This document shows, piece after piece, positions 8,903 to 17,794 of a stretch of 64,000 nucleotides of DNA. The translations under genes were made by a program, and so were the position numbers. The number at the start of each line of letters is the position of its first letter. The stretch's first letter is position 1. The notes beneath the pieces are model-generated. The model was not told the origin of the DNA. It did not search any database and was given only the letters and a program-made list of their open reading frames with translations. This stretch comes from JAIBAJ01 sp965284645. GTDB lineage: Bacteria; Bacteroidota; Bacteroidia; JAIBAJ01. The DNA lies in contig OZ260106.1 in NCBI GenBank assembly GCA_965284645.1, positions 2,046,001 through 2,110,000 on the forward strand, read 5' to 3'.

Positions 8903-9488
8903 TCGACACAGTTTTTTAACTCTTTTGTTTTTCGGATCCTTGTTCGGACTTGGATTTTTATCGGCTTGTGAAGACGAATCAACCCCTCGTCCAAAGGGCT
9001 ATTTGCGTATCGCTTTGCCCGAGAAAAAGTACCGATTGTATGATTCCTTATGTCCTTATACATTTGATCTTCCAGTTTATGCCCAATTAAGAAATTCTAC
9101 CAGTCAGATGGCTGAACCTTGTTGGGCTGATATAGTTTATTCAAGTTTGCACGGTACCCTGCACTTAAGCTATAAAAAGGTGGAAGGAAATCTGCCAAAA
9201 TTATTGGACGACACCAGGAAATTGACCAATAAGCATATTCCTAAGGCCAGTGCTATTCGGAAAAAGATAATTGAAAACAAAGAAAGAAAGGTTTATGGCC
9301 TCTTTATTGAAATTGATGGATCGGGTGTAGCCTCGCCCGTTCAGTTTTATTTAACCGATAGTACCAACCATTTTGTAAGGGGTGCTTTGTATTTTAATGC
9401 TTCTCCCAATGCGGATTCACTGGCTCCGGTTATTGATTTTGTAAAACAGGATTTAGACCAGATGGTAAAAAGCTTTAGTTGGAAATAA
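8886..9488 (+). CDS. gldD: Gliding motility lipoprotein GldD
   Basis: A 200-residue lipoprotein needed for gliding and T9SS function in Flavobacterium johnsoniae. The signal sequence ends in the lipobox LSAC with Cys28, followed by EDE. The mature protein opens with PKGYLRIALPEKKYRLYD and includes PCWADIVYSSLHGTLHLSYK and FVRGALYFNASPNADSLAP, all typical of GldD. Its start lies inside gldE. With sprA at 52.2 kb, this makes two separate T9SS/gliding loci in the window. Presence of gldD alone does not prove that the cell glides. Confidence 0.92.
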   Translation: MKNKTNRHSFLTLLFFGSLFGLGFLSACEDESTPRPKGYLRIALPEKKYRLYDSLCPYTFDLPVYAQLRNSTSQMAEPCWADIVYSSLHGTLHLSYKKVEGNLPKLLDDTRKLTNKHIPKASAIRKKIIENKERKVYGLFIEIDGSGVASPVQFYLTDSTNHFVRGALYFNASPNADSLAPVIDFVKQDLDQMVKSFSWK

Positions 9489-9531
9489 TAAGAATTACAA
9501 AAGTTTGGCAATTAAACACTTGAATCATCCC

Positions 9532-9539
9532 TATTTTTG
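9532..9539 (+). promoter_or_regulatory. Probable -7 box for the ABC exporter
   Basis: TATTTTTG fits TAnnTTTG and lies 19 bases before the ATG. A TTTG at 9504-9507 is the nearest candidate -33 element, but the 24-base gap is longer than usual. Confidence 0.45.
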
Positions 9540-9558
9540 CGCCCCAATTTGATTTTTT

Positions 9559-11361
9559 ATGGCTTGGAGAGATACAGAAGACCTACCTAAGGCGAAAATA
9601 AATAAAGATACCCTAAGCAAAACTGCTCGGATATTTACCTATTTCCGTCCCCATCGGTGGAAGTATTTTGTAGGCTTGATTTTTCTTGTTTTAACATCGG
9701 CCGTTGCCTTGGTTTTTCCAATGCTGATGGGGAAATTAATCAATGCTGCCAATGCCGATGTACTAGATAAAATTAACGAAATTGCCCTTTGGCTTTTGCT
9801 TTTGTTCGCTGCACAAGCTGTATTCTCCTTCCTTCGAATTTATCTTTTTGTGGATGTAACCGAAAATGTTCTCGCTACCATTCGCAGAGAAAGTTATGCG
9901 CATTTGATTCGTTTACCAATGGTTTTCTTTTCTCAGCGTAGAGTTGGAGAACTAAACAGTCGGTTGAGTAGCGATTTGGTGATGCTTCAGGATACCTTTA
10001 CAACAACCTTGGCCGAATTTCTACGTCAGTTTATCCTGATTGTTGGAGGGATTGCTTTCTTGGCTTTCACTTCTGTTAAACTTACCTTGGTGATGGTTGC
10101 TGTTATTCCCTTGGTAGCCATTTTTGCCGTTGTTTTTGGAAGGGCCATCCGACGAATTTCAAAGGCAACTCAAGATAAAATCGCAGAAAGCAACACCATC
10201 GTAGAAGAAACCTTGCAAGGAATAGCCAATGTGAAATCCTTTGCCAACGAATATTTCGAATCAAATCGATACAATAAAAGCACCCAAGATATTTTCAAAG
10301 CTGCCATGAAAGGTGCTGTTGCCAGAGGTGGATTTGCCTCTTTTATCATTTTCTGCCTCTTCGGTTCCATCATTTTTGTGATTTGGGAAGGGGTAACCAT
10401 GGTTCATAACAAAGAGTTGGAAATTGGAACGATGTTTCAGTTTATCCTCTATTCCGTATTTGTAGGTGCCAGTATCGGCGGTATTGCTGAAATATATGCC
10501 CAAATTCAAAAAGCAGTTGGAGCAGTAGAAAGAGTGTTGGAAATTTTGAATGAAGCAATTGAACCCGTTGAACTTTTAGAAAAAATACCATACAAGCAAG
10601 CGAAATTAGACGGAAAGGTAAGTTTCCAAAACGTAAAATTCAGATACCCTTCCCGTCCGGAAATTGAGGTTTTGAAAAATATTAATTTCACTGCGAATAA
10701 GGGCGAAACGATTGCCATTGTGGGCCCCAGTGGTTCAGGTAAATCTACCTTAGCCTCCCTTTTACTTAGGTTCTATAATCCGGAAGAAGGTCAAATCGTA
10801 TACGATGGAATACCAAGCTCGGAATATGGCATCAGTGAATTGCGCAGCCAAATTGCTATTGTGCCTCAGGATGTATTGCTCTTCGGTGGAACCATAAAGG
10901 AAAATATTGCCTATGGAAAACCCGATGCTTCGGATGAAGAAATTAAACAAGCAGCAAAACAAGCCAATGCCTTTGATTTTATTGAAAGTTTTCCTGAAAA
11001 GTTTGAAACCATTGTTGGTGAAAGAGGCATTAAACTCAGTGGCGGTCAACGGCAAAGGATTGCTATTGCCAGAGCCGTTTTGAAAAATCCAGCCATTCTA
11101 ATTCTCGATGAAGCTACCTCCTCCTTGGATAGCGAAAGCGAAAGAGTTGTGCAGGAAGCTTTAGAAAAATTGATGGTCGGCCGAACCTCTTTCGTTATTG
11201 CCCATCGCCTTTCTACCATTCGAAATGCCGATAAAATTATGGTCATCGACAAAGGAGTAGTGGTGGAACAAGGAAACCACGATGAATTGGTTATGAAACA
11301 GGATGGTTTGTACCGGAATTTAACCCGACTCCAATACGATCAATTGGCGAGTTTGAGTTAA
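9559..11361 (+). CDS. ABC exporter, fused permease and ATPase (MsbA-like half transporter)
   Basis: A 600-residue half transporter expected to work as a homodimer in the inner membrane. The N-terminal six-helix type IV ABC transmembrane domain spans about residues 35-330. The ATPase domain carries Walker A GPSGSGKST near residue 390, signature LSGGQRQR near 493, Walker B ILILDEATSSLD near 513-524 and the switch histidine in IAHRLST near 548. The family includes lipid A flippase MsbA and multidrug or peptide exporters. Nothing in the sequence or neighbours settles the substrate. Its stop overlaps by 4 bases the stop of the convergent lipoprotein gene. Confidence 0.93.
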   Translation: MAWRDTEDLPKAKINKDTLSKTARIFTYFRPHRWKYFVGLIFLVLTSAVALVFPMLMGKLINAANADVLDKINEIALWLLLLFAAQAVFSFLRIYLFVDVTENVLATIRRESYAHLIRLPMVFFSQRRVGELNSRLSSDLVMLQDTFTTTLAEFLRQFILIVGGIAFLAFTSVKLTLVMVAVIPLVAIFAVVFGRAIRRISKATQDKIAESNTIVEETLQGIANVKSFANEYFESNRYNKSTQDIFKAAMKGAVARGGFASFIIFCLFGSIIFVIWEGVTMVHNKELEIGTMFQFILYSVFVGASIGGIAEIYAQIQKAVGAVERVLEILNEAIEPVELLEKIPYKQAKLDGKVSFQNVKFRYPSRPEIEVLKNINFTANKGETIAIVGPSGSGKSTLASLLLRFYNPEEGQIVYDGIPSSEYGISELRSQIAIVPQDVLLFGGTIKENIAYGKPDASDEEIKQAAKQANAFDFIESFPEKFETIVGERGIKLSGGQRQRIAIARAVLKNPAILILDEATSSLDSESERVVQEALEKLMVGRTSFVIAHRLSTIRNADKIMVIDKGVVVEQGNHDELVMKQDGLYRNLTRLQYDQLASLS

Positions 11362-11990
11362 TACATCGCCCTCGCTATAACAAATATTACCGCCGATGCG
11401 ATACCACAGGCAAGGCCAGAAAGCAATAAAATAAGACCTAAAGGGGTATTGTTAAGTCTGGCAATGAATAGGGCTCCAGTTAGAAGAAGCGCAAAGGCCA
11501 ATCCTAAAACCACATAATAAACAATTCTTAATATTTCATAGGTATCCAATTCTTCATATTTCTGCTGTTCCTTTTTCATTTCTTTCCTTATGGCTTGTAA
11601 ACTTTTAATAGTGCTGCCGGCGTTTTGGAACGAAAGGTCGGAAAAGTTGAGGGTGGGTATTGGCCTGTGATTTTGAACTTTCTTACTTTTTGCCACAGGG
11701 TCGAAACCAAGGGTGGAACTTGGGCTCGCTGCATTTTCTTCTGAAACATTTACCACTTCTAGTCCATCTTTTGTCTCCTCGCTAATTCTATCCTCCGCCT
11801 CAGCTTTGCTTTCAATTATGGAAACCTCGGTGACTTTGGCGATGGATGTTTGGCTACCATGGTCTTTTTTTGCTTGGTGGGCGTAAAATCCAGGTCTATA
11901 TTTTCTGGTCTCGAAACTGTAATTGCGCTGATTGCAGGATGCTACCACAAAAAGGAGTAGGGCTAAAGTTGAATTTAGTAGTGCTTTCAT
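11358..11990 (-). CDS. Small lipoprotein with two C-terminal membrane segments
   Basis: A 210-residue protein of unknown function. The signal sequence ends in VASC (Cys19), so it is probably lipid-anchored. The next stretch, KYRPGFYAHQ, resembles a short motif I associate with other Bacteroidota lipoproteins. Residues 40-135 are charged and low in complexity. Two hydrophobic helices sit at about 155-178 and 182-206, rich in Ala, Leu and Gly. A lipoprotein signal plus two late membrane helices is an odd topology. The gene is convergent with the ABC exporter. Confidence 0.7.
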   Translation of the reverse strand: MKALLNSTLALLLFVVASCNQRNYSFETRKYRPGFYAHQAKKDHGSQTSIAKVTEVSIIESKAEAEDRISEETKDGLEVVNVSEENAASPSSTLGFDPVAKSKKVQNHRPIPTLNFSDLSFQNAGSTIKSLQAIRKEMKKEQQKYEELDTYEILRIVYYVVLGLAFALLLTGALFIARLNNTPLGLILLLSGLACGIASAVIFVIARAMY

Positions 11991-12322
11991 TGTTAAGAAT
12001 GGTACAAATAAACGATTTTTTAAAGGTCAATTCAAGCTGTAGATAAAAAAAACAATTGAAAATTAAGCGGCTGTAAATCAATTTATTAATTCGATTACAG
12101 AGCAAATTTCTATTGGAAATTCTCACCGAAAAAAGACTACTAAGTAAAAATTTAAGTCATTGTATTTCAGTTGCCTGCGTTTTTTAGAATGCAACGAGTT
12201 TCGGACTAATTTCGGTATATTTTTTTTGACGAAGAATATTCAGAATACAAATTGGAAGACATTAGTACGCCATGGATTAAGAGCGTATTGGTTTAAAATT
12301 CCACTGTTGATAATTCGAATTT
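11991..12322. other. Gene-free stretch left of the repeat island
   Basis: AT-rich sequence between the lipoprotein gene start and the first repeat element. I see no gene. An imperfect palindrome lies at 12071-12100: the arms CTGTAAATCAATT and AATTCGATTACAG pair at 11 of 13 positions around TATT. It is upstream of the lipoprotein gene and could be a regulatory dyad or a decayed repeat arm. Confidence 0.5.
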
Positions 12323-12475
12323 GGCGGGCCCCCAACCGCCAAAACCAGTGTACCCTTGTTTAAACAGTTACCCGGGCGGTTGGGTCAGGCTTTCGCTAAT
12401 ACTCCTCAGCTTGCTCCCCCGAAAATGTTCGGGGGCTACAAGCTTCCGGGGTATCACGCTCTATCCTTGCCCGAC
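12323..12475 (+). repeat. GC-rich dispersed element, subtype A, copy 1
   Basis: Begins GGCGGGCCCCC. The arm CCCAACCGCC (12331-12340) pairs perfectly with GGCGGTTGGG (12375-12384). It ends CTATCCTTGCCCGA. Related copies are at 41916-42055 and, reversed, at 32303-32444. The frames that read through it have no protein character. Confidence 0.85.
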
Positions 12476-12538
12476 ATCTCTGTCCCCGCATGGTACTGAA
12501 ACCTGGCCGCAGCTATTCATCCAGCAGTGGTGTAATTA

Positions 12539-12716
12539 AACCCAAATTCAGCATTAGAAATCTATTACAGCTTCCAACTGCTTCAAATACAAGGATTTCA
12601 GAACAATTTTTGACTTCAAAATAGTTTACTATTCCTTCACCCAAAAATTAACCTGAAACCCTCGTCTTTATTGCATTTGAAAGCTTCATTACGATTTCTA
12701 ATGCGTAATCTGGGTT
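12539..12716. repeat. MITE-like element with AACCCA inverted ends, copy 1
   Basis: The 23-base left end at 12539-12561 (starting AACCCAAATTC) and the reverse complement of 12694-12716 (starting AACCCAGATTA) match at 20 positions. The 178-base element lies between the subtype A and subtype B GC-rich elements. The right end is also found in the copies at 22755 and 33907. It encodes no protein. Confidence 0.75.
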
Positions 12717-12894
12717 AAATCCCGCTTTTCTACTTCTAAAGTCTCAATTGGGTAATTGCTACAAGTAAGCTTTTAGGCTAATTTAGGTTAGAATTGAAGG
12801 GTGATTAACAACAGATGGCGGTAGATTAATTGGTCCAAATAACCTTCCTTAATTTCCCCGCCCAATCAATTTCTTAAATTTTAATTTCGTTCTT

Positions 12895-13037
12895 CTGGGT
12901 GAGGGATAGCAGTGAAAAGCCCACAGCGGCCTGAGCGAAAGCGAAAGGCGCGAGGACTTGCAACGAATAGCCCGACCCATTTGCCTGGCACAAAACACAT
13001 TTTCATGCACGAAGGGATTGGGCAAATGGGGCACCCC
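12895..13037 (-). repeat. GC-rich dispersed element, subtype B, copy 1
   Basis: The 75-base core at 12903-12977 is identical at 74 positions to the reverse complement of 22515-22589, and about 71 of 75 positions match 42363-42437. A perfect 10-bp inverted repeat, CCCATTTGCC (12976-12985) with GGCAAATGGG (13021-13030), closes the outer end. Confidence 0.87.
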
Positions 13038-13078
13038 CAAATCGTCTTTATGAAATCAAATCAAACAATTGGACGCCA

Positions 13079-14413
13079 TTAAGAGTACCGCAACCATTTG
13101 AAAAGCTCTTTATAGGTTACTTTTTTGCCGTACATCATTACACCGGTGCGGTATATTTTACCTGCCAACCAAACCATAAAAATAAAGCCAACCACCAACA
13201 AAGCCATGGAAAGAGCCATTTCCCAAATTGGTACTCCAAAAGGCAAACGAACCATCATGATAACCGGAGAAGTGAGGGGGAAAATGGAAAACCAAAAGGC
13301 GATGCTGCCTTCGGGGTTGTTGAGAATTACTTGCGACATCACAAAAGAAAGCACCAAGGGAATGGTTACAGGCATCATAAATTGTTGCGAATCCGTTTCG
13401 TTATCCACGGCCGAACCAATGGCCGCAAACATGGCGCTGTAAAGCAAATAGCCACCCAAGAAATAAAATAAAAAAGCCGAAAGAATTAAGGGAAAATTGA
13501 TGGATCCGATGACCTCTTGTAACTCTTTCATATCGTCTTGGCTAAAACTATCCTCGGATTGCGGCACTGTTTGCATGCGATCAGACATTACCTTTTCAAT
13601 GGATTGTCCGGGAGGTCCTTGCTTGCCAAATTGTTCGGCAATTACCACCGAACCAACAGAATAAATGCCGGCTGTTAGCACTATCCAGATGAGGAATTGG
13701 GTTAAACCAACCAAGGCCACTCCAATAATTTTACCCATCATTAATTCGAAGGGTTTTACACTGCTGATGATCACTTCCACAATGCGATTGCTTTTTTCTT
13801 CGATTACACCGCGCATTACTTGCACACCGTACAAAAAGATGAAGAGGTAAATCATGATTCCGGCGATATAGCCTACGATGGTGGCCAATTCAGAACTTCC
13901 TTTTTCTTCATTTCCACTTTCATCCAGCTTTATGGTATTCAAACTGATGGAGGTTTTGGCCGATTCAATGGCCACTTTATCGATACCCGATGCTTCTAAT
14001 TTCGACTGTTCTACCTCCCTTTCCATAGCCTTTTCCATGTAGCGTACCGTGCTCATTCCCGGTTGCTTTTTGAAATAAAGTTGCACGCCGTTGGTGGTGG
14101 TGAGAATATCTTTATGGATGTATAGCAAACAATCGTAATGCCCGTCTTTAAACACTTCTTTGGCCGAGGCTAGGGGAACCGGCGTAAACTCGAATTTGAG
14201 GTTTTCTGTATTTTTAAGCGCTTGGTCAAAAATTAGGCTTTCATCCACGACCATAATGGTTTTTTCTTCCTTGGTAGTAAGGGCAAGTACTACAGGAATA
14301 ACCATAATTGCCGCCATGAGCAAAGGGCCCACAATAGACATGATAATGAAGGTTTTCTTCTTTACCCGGGTTAGGTATTCGCGTTCGATAATCAGAGCTA
14401 TTTTGCTTTTCAT
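13079..14413 (-). CDS. ABC-2 type transporter permease (NatB-like)
   Basis: A 444-residue inner-membrane permease. A first helix near residues 20-45 is followed by a periplasmic domain of about 130 residues. Then come five to six helices between about 185 and 435, with the family stretch GVIEEKSNRIVEVIISSVKPFELMMGK near 205-230 (only part of it is shared with most members). The family exports sodium, drugs or peptides, or moves lipids, together with a separate ATPase. No ATPase gene touches it: upstream on the same strand is a sugar kinase, and the ATPase at 17.8 kb has its own permease. Its partner is therefore elsewhere. The gene borders the 12-13 kb repeat island at its 3' end. Confidence 0.88.
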   Translation of the reverse strand: MKSKIALIIEREYLTRVKKKTFIIMSIVGPLLMAAIMVIPVVLALTTKEEKTIMVVDESLIFDQALKNTENLKFEFTPVPLASAKEVFKDGHYDCLLYIHKDILTTTNGVQLYFKKQPGMSTVRYMEKAMEREVEQSKLEASGIDKVAIESAKTSISLNTIKLDESGNEEKGSSELATIVGYIAGIMIYLFIFLYGVQVMRGVIEEKSNRIVEVIISSVKPFELMMGKIIGVALVGLTQFLIWIVLTAGIYSVGSVVIAEQFGKQGPPGQSIEKVMSDRMQTVPQSEDSFSQDDMKELQEVIGSINFPLILSAFLFYFLGGYLLYSAMFAAIGSAVDNETDSQQFMMPVTIPLVLSFVMSQVILNNPEGSIAFWFSIFPLTSPVIMMVRLPFGVPIWEMALSMALLVVGFIFMVWLAGKIYRTGVMMYGKKVTYKELFKWLRYS

Positions 14414-14438
14414 AGACTTTTATTTTGAAGGAACAGTT

Positions 14439-15518
14439 TTAGGCCTTCGAAGCCAAACATTCCTTGTGTAGTTTTTCTTTATTAATGGGGACCACGCCAA
14501 CTTCCTCGCAAACTAATCCGCCGGCCATGTTGGCAATTTCGGCCAATTCAGGTAAGCTAAATCCCAAGGCTAGGGCTGTAGAAGCCACTGCAATAACACT
14601 ATCGCCGGCGCCTGAAACATCCGTAATGCTGCGAAGATGGGCAGGAATTAATCCTTGGTGCTGCTTGTTTTTGAAATACACACCTTTTTCGGAAAGGGTA
14701 ATTAAATAGGCTTTCGATTGAAGTTGGGAATCAAGGATAGCTAAACAATGGGTAACCGATTCTTCTGTTTTAGGCAAACCCGGTAAACCCGCAGCTTCCA
14801 CCAATTCCTTGAAATTAGGTTTGAACAAATCGCTGTTTTGATAGGCTTTGAAATTTCTAAATTTAGGATCTACCGTAACTTTTATCTTGTTTTTTAGACA
14901 AAAATCAATCACAAGCTGGATGAGTTCAGGGTAAAGACAACCTTTGTCGTAATCTTCAAAAATGACTACCCGGGGTTGGAACTGGGTAAGGCAATTTAGA
15001 ACGTGTTGTTCGAAAGCTGGTCGAAGGGAAGGCTCGAGTAAGGCATCCGTTTCATCATCAACCCTGAGTAAATGATGTCCATTCGCCATGATACGGGTTT
15101 TGATGGTAGTAGGACGATTAGCCACACGGAAAAGTCCGGTGGTATCAATTTGGTTCTCTGCCAACAAGTGTTCGACTTTACTTCCAGCTTCATCATGGCC
15201 AACCAAGCTACACAACATAGTTTTTACACCGAGGGAGGCTAGGTTTAACCCAACATTGGCCGCACCACCCAAGCGTTGTTCTTTGCGTTTTAGCTTTACA
15301 ACCGGTACGGGCGCCTCAGGAGAAATGCGTTCAACCCCTCCATGTATGTATTCATCCACCATGGCATCCCCGATAACCAAACAGGAAAGTTCGGATAATC
15401 CTTTAAAATACTGGTCTACTCGTTGTGCATCCAATGGTGAAACGTGCTTGAATTTGGGAAGGCAAAATAAAGGAATATTGCGGTTGTTGGTATTTTGAGA
15501 CTGAATAAACTTTTGCAT
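14439..15518 (-). CDS. PfkB-family kinase, HldE/RfaE heptose-7-phosphate kinase type
   Basis: A ribokinase-fold sugar kinase of up to 359 residues. It has GDAMVDEYIHGGVERISPEAPVP (the RISPEAP signature of heptose-7-phosphate kinases), GGAANVGLNLASLG, DYDKGCL, and the catalytic anion-hole motif DVSGAGDSV. HldE-type kinases phosphorylate D-glycero-D-manno-heptose 7-phosphate at O1 on the way to ADP-heptose for LPS core. Only the kinase domain is present; the adenylyltransferase half of Escherichia coli HldE is missing, as is common in Bacteroidota. The first 30 or so residues look unlike the family, and a TTG at the codon for Leu of SPLDAQRV is an alternative start. Confidence 0.85.
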   Translation of the reverse strand: MQKFIQSQNTNNRNIPLFCLPKFKHVSPLDAQRVDQYFKGLSELSCLVIGDAMVDEYIHGGVERISPEAPVPVVKLKRKEQRLGGAANVGLNLASLGVKTMLCSLVGHDEAGSKVEHLLAENQIDTTGLFRVANRPTTIKTRIMANGHHLLRVDDETDALLEPSLRPAFEQHVLNCLTQFQPRVVIFEDYDKGCLYPELIQLVIDFCLKNKIKVTVDPKFRNFKAYQNSDLFKPNFKELVEAAGLPGLPKTEESVTHCLAILDSQLQSKAYLITLSEKGVYFKNKQHQGLIPAHLRSITDVSGAGDSVIAVASTALALGFSLPELAEIANMAGGLVCEEVGVVPINKEKLHKECLASKA

Positions 15519-15608
15519 ACGATGAATTCAATTATTTTCGTGGCAAGGTTTTGTCTGGAGCAGTTTGGCAAAATGTTTGAGATAGGTCCTTTCAATAAAA
15601 TAAATTCA

Positions 15609-16364
15609 ATGAAAAAGCACTTCATTTTAGCCTTTTTGGGTTTGAGCATAGCTTACCAAGGGCAATCACAAAAAATTGATTTAAACAAAATAGGCGGTCA
15701 GGTATTAAATACCGTAACCGGCAATACCAGCAATAGCGGAGGTGGAATTAATGGATTGAGCAATGCTGATATTGTAAAAGGACTAAAGGAAGCCCTTTCG
15801 GTAGGAAGTAAAAATGCAGGATCGAATGCCTCTAAGGTGGATGGTTATTGGAAAAACAATTTGATTCGAATTCCCTTTCCAAAAGAAGCTGAGGTAGTTA
15901 AAACCTATGCTAATAAAATTGGATTGAGCAACCAAGTGGCCTCTTTTGAGAAAACCTTGAACCGTGCCGCTGAAGAAGCAGCCAAAGAAGCCGCGCCTAT
16001 TTTTGTAAATGCCATTACCGGTATGTCGATTCAGGATGGAGTAGGCATTTTAAAAGGTGGAGATAATGCTGCTACTACCTTTTTGAAAAACAGAACCAGT
16101 AACGATTTAAAGGCCAAATTTAGGCCAGCTGTAAAAAGAGCATTGGAGAAAGTACAAATTACTAAGTATTGGAATCCAATCATCAGCAAATACAATCAGG
16201 TACCATTTGTACGGAAAATGAATCCAAATTTGGAGGATTATGTTACTCAAAAAGCGTTGGATGGTTTGTTTATCCTCGTTGGTCAGGAAGAAGCCAAAAT
16301 CCGTAAAGATCCTGTTGCTAGGGTGAACGATATCTTGAAAAAGGTTTTTGGAGCCTTGAAATAA
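15609..16364 (+). CDS. DUF4197 domain-containing exported protein
   Basis: A 251-residue protein of unknown function. The open frame reaches back to 15495, but the ATG at 15609 gives a clean signal peptide (MKKHFILAFLGLSIAYQGQS), so I use it. The DUF4197 body follows: GLKEALSVGS, KIRIPFP-like LIRIPFPKEAE, AAKEAAPIFVNAI, GGDNAATTFLK and DPVARVNDILKKVFG at the end. It is largely helical. Family members are widespread in Proteobacteria and Bacteroidota and have no known function. It lies 11 bases before xseA on the same strand and may share its transcript. Confidence 0.88.
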   Translation: MKKHFILAFLGLSIAYQGQSQKIDLNKIGGQVLNTVTGNTSNSGGGINGLSNADIVKGLKEALSVGSKNAGSNASKVDGYWKNNLIRIPFPKEAEVVKTYANKIGLSNQVASFEKTLNRAAEEAAKEAAPIFVNAITGMSIQDGVGILKGGDNAATTFLKNRTSNDLKAKFRPAVKRALEKVQITKYWNPIISKYNQVPFVRKMNPNLEDYVTQKALDGLFILVGQEEAKIRKDPVARVNDILKKVFGALK

Positions 16365-16375
16365 GCTTTTATCCC

Positions 16376-17584
16376 TTGGAAACCCTTTCTTTGTCGGGCC
16401 TGCTTGGCTTGGTTGAAATGACCTTGTCGGAAAGTTTCTTTGATCACACTTTTCGCATTGTGGCTGAAACCGCTGATATTCGGAACTACAAAGAAAGGGC
16501 TTATTGTTTTTTGAAACTTATTGAAAAGGATGAAACAGGGATTGTAGCCAATGCCGACGCCGTTATTTGGAAACAGGCCTATCCCCAAATTTACCAATTC
16601 GAAAAACAGACTGGGGTTAAATTTGATAAGAATATGGAAGTCCTTTTTGAGGTTTCCATTGATTATTCACCCAAATGGGGTTTAAGACTCAATATCCATT
16701 CCATCGATCCGGCTTTTACGTTGGGAAAATTGGAATTGCAACGGAGGGAGGTCCTGAATACTTTGGTGGAACAATTTCCGCAATGGGTTTGGGAACGTGA
16801 TGGTGTTTACCATTCCAAGAACCAAGGTTCTCCCTTGCCTTTGGCTGTTCAGCGTGTTGCCCTGGTTACAGCGCCCGCTTCAGATGGGCAACGTGACTTT
16901 CTCCATGAATTGAAGTCCAATGCTTATGGTTATGCATTTGAAGTAGACGAATACCTCACCCAAATCCAAGGAAATGGAGCCGAAAAATTGATTTTAAACC
17001 AGTTTCGGAACATAGTCGATTCAAAGAAAAAATACGATGCCGTAGTTTTGGTTCGGGGTGGAGGATCCCAAACTGATTTTGGCCCTTTTGATACCTTGGA
17101 ACTTGGCAAAGCTATAGCAGCCTTTCCTTTTCCAATAATCACGGGCATTGGGCACGAAAGAAATGTAAGTATTGCCGATCTGTTGGCCCATACTTCGGTG
17201 AAAACGCCTACCAAAGCAGCAGCCTTTTTGGTGGATATGAATGTAGGTTTTGAATCCCATCTGATTGGGAAGGCACAGGAAATTTGGCAGCAAGCACAAT
17301 ACTTAGTTGAACAATCTAGTTCAGCGCTCAACCGAAAATTATTGTCCATAACCCGATTAACCGAATTGCAGCTAGAGAAAAGAAACAATAAGATTGTCCA
17401 AGTGGAACAGGCTATCCATCATTTGAATCCTATGAAGGTTTTGGAAAGAGGCTTTGCTATTCTTACAAAAGACGGAAAGCGTATAACAGCTGAAAATCCT
17501 ATCCAAATAGGCGATAATTTGACTTTGTTTACCCATGATCAAAAAATTCAGTCCCAGGTTAAGGCGGTAGAAAAACTAAAGTAA
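16376..17584 (+). CDS. xseA: Exodeoxyribonuclease VII large subunit
   Basis: Large catalytic subunit of exonuclease VII, which degrades single-stranded DNA to oligonucleotides. An N-terminal OB-fold lies at about residues 1-115. Then come VALVTAPASDGQRDFLHEL, VVLVRGGGSQTDFGPFD, the catalytic region ITGIGHERNVSIADLLAHTSVKTPTKAAAF (read as separate conserved blocks), a helical stalk and a C-terminal RGFAILTKDG segment. The 402-residue length is normal for Bacteroidota. The frame opens with TTG at 16376. Several TTG codons follow, so the exact start is uncertain. xseB follows one base after its stop. Confidence 0.95.
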   Translation: METLSLSGLLGLVEMTLSESFFDHTFRIVAETADIRNYKERAYCFLKLIEKDETGIVANADAVIWKQAYPQIYQFEKQTGVKFDKNMEVLFEVSIDYSPKWGLRLNIHSIDPAFTLGKLELQRREVLNTLVEQFPQWVWERDGVYHSKNQGSPLPLAVQRVALVTAPASDGQRDFLHELKSNAYGYAFEVDEYLTQIQGNGAEKLILNQFRNIVDSKKKYDAVVLVRGGGSQTDFGPFDTLELGKAIAAFPFPIITGIGHERNVSIADLLAHTSVKTPTKAAAFLVDMNVGFESHLIGKAQEIWQQAQYLVEQSSSALNRKLLSITRLTELQLEKRNNKIVQVEQAIHHLNPMKVLERGFAILTKDGKRITAENPIQIGDNLTLFTHDQKIQSQVKAVEKLK

Positions 17585-17585
17585 C

Positions 17586-17783
17586 ATGAAAGAGAAAAAA
17601 CCAAGTTTCGAAGAAGCCTTGTCACAGCTTGATTCCATCATTGAAAAACTGGAAAGCGGTCAAGTAAGCATGGAGGAATTAAAATCGACCTTGGCTCAAA
17701 GTCAAGAATTGATTGCCTATTGCCGTGCCAAACTCCGGGAACTTCCTCCTTTATTGGAAAACCTTAAAGAACAAATTGATTAA
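17586..17783 (+). CDS. xseB: Exodeoxyribonuclease VII small subunit
   Basis: The 65-residue small subunit forms the helical hairpins that decorate XseA. SFEEALSQLDSIIEKLESG and SMEELKSTLAQSQELIAYCR are characteristic. Its ATG follows the xseA stop by one base, so the two are translationally linked. No other partner is needed for the enzyme. Confidence 0.95.
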   Translation: MKEKKPSFEEALSQLDSIIEKLESGQVSMEELKSTLAQSQELIAYCRAKLRELPPLLENLKEQID

Positions 17784-17794
17784 ACCCACAAAAC

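Noticed and set aside
9559..11361. Antisense genes under the ABC exporter
   Set aside because: Several minus-strand frames exist, but they mirror the codon structure of a strong coding gene and lack protein-like sequence.
12849..13040. 63-residue minus-strand frame in the 12-13 kb island
   Set aside because: It runs through repeat element B, and a related reading appears at the other copies. It is better explained as repeat than as gene.
15495..15608. N-terminal extension of the DUF4197 protein
   Set aside because: It has no signal-like character and overlaps the start of the kinase gene; the ATG at 15609 gives a normal signal peptide.
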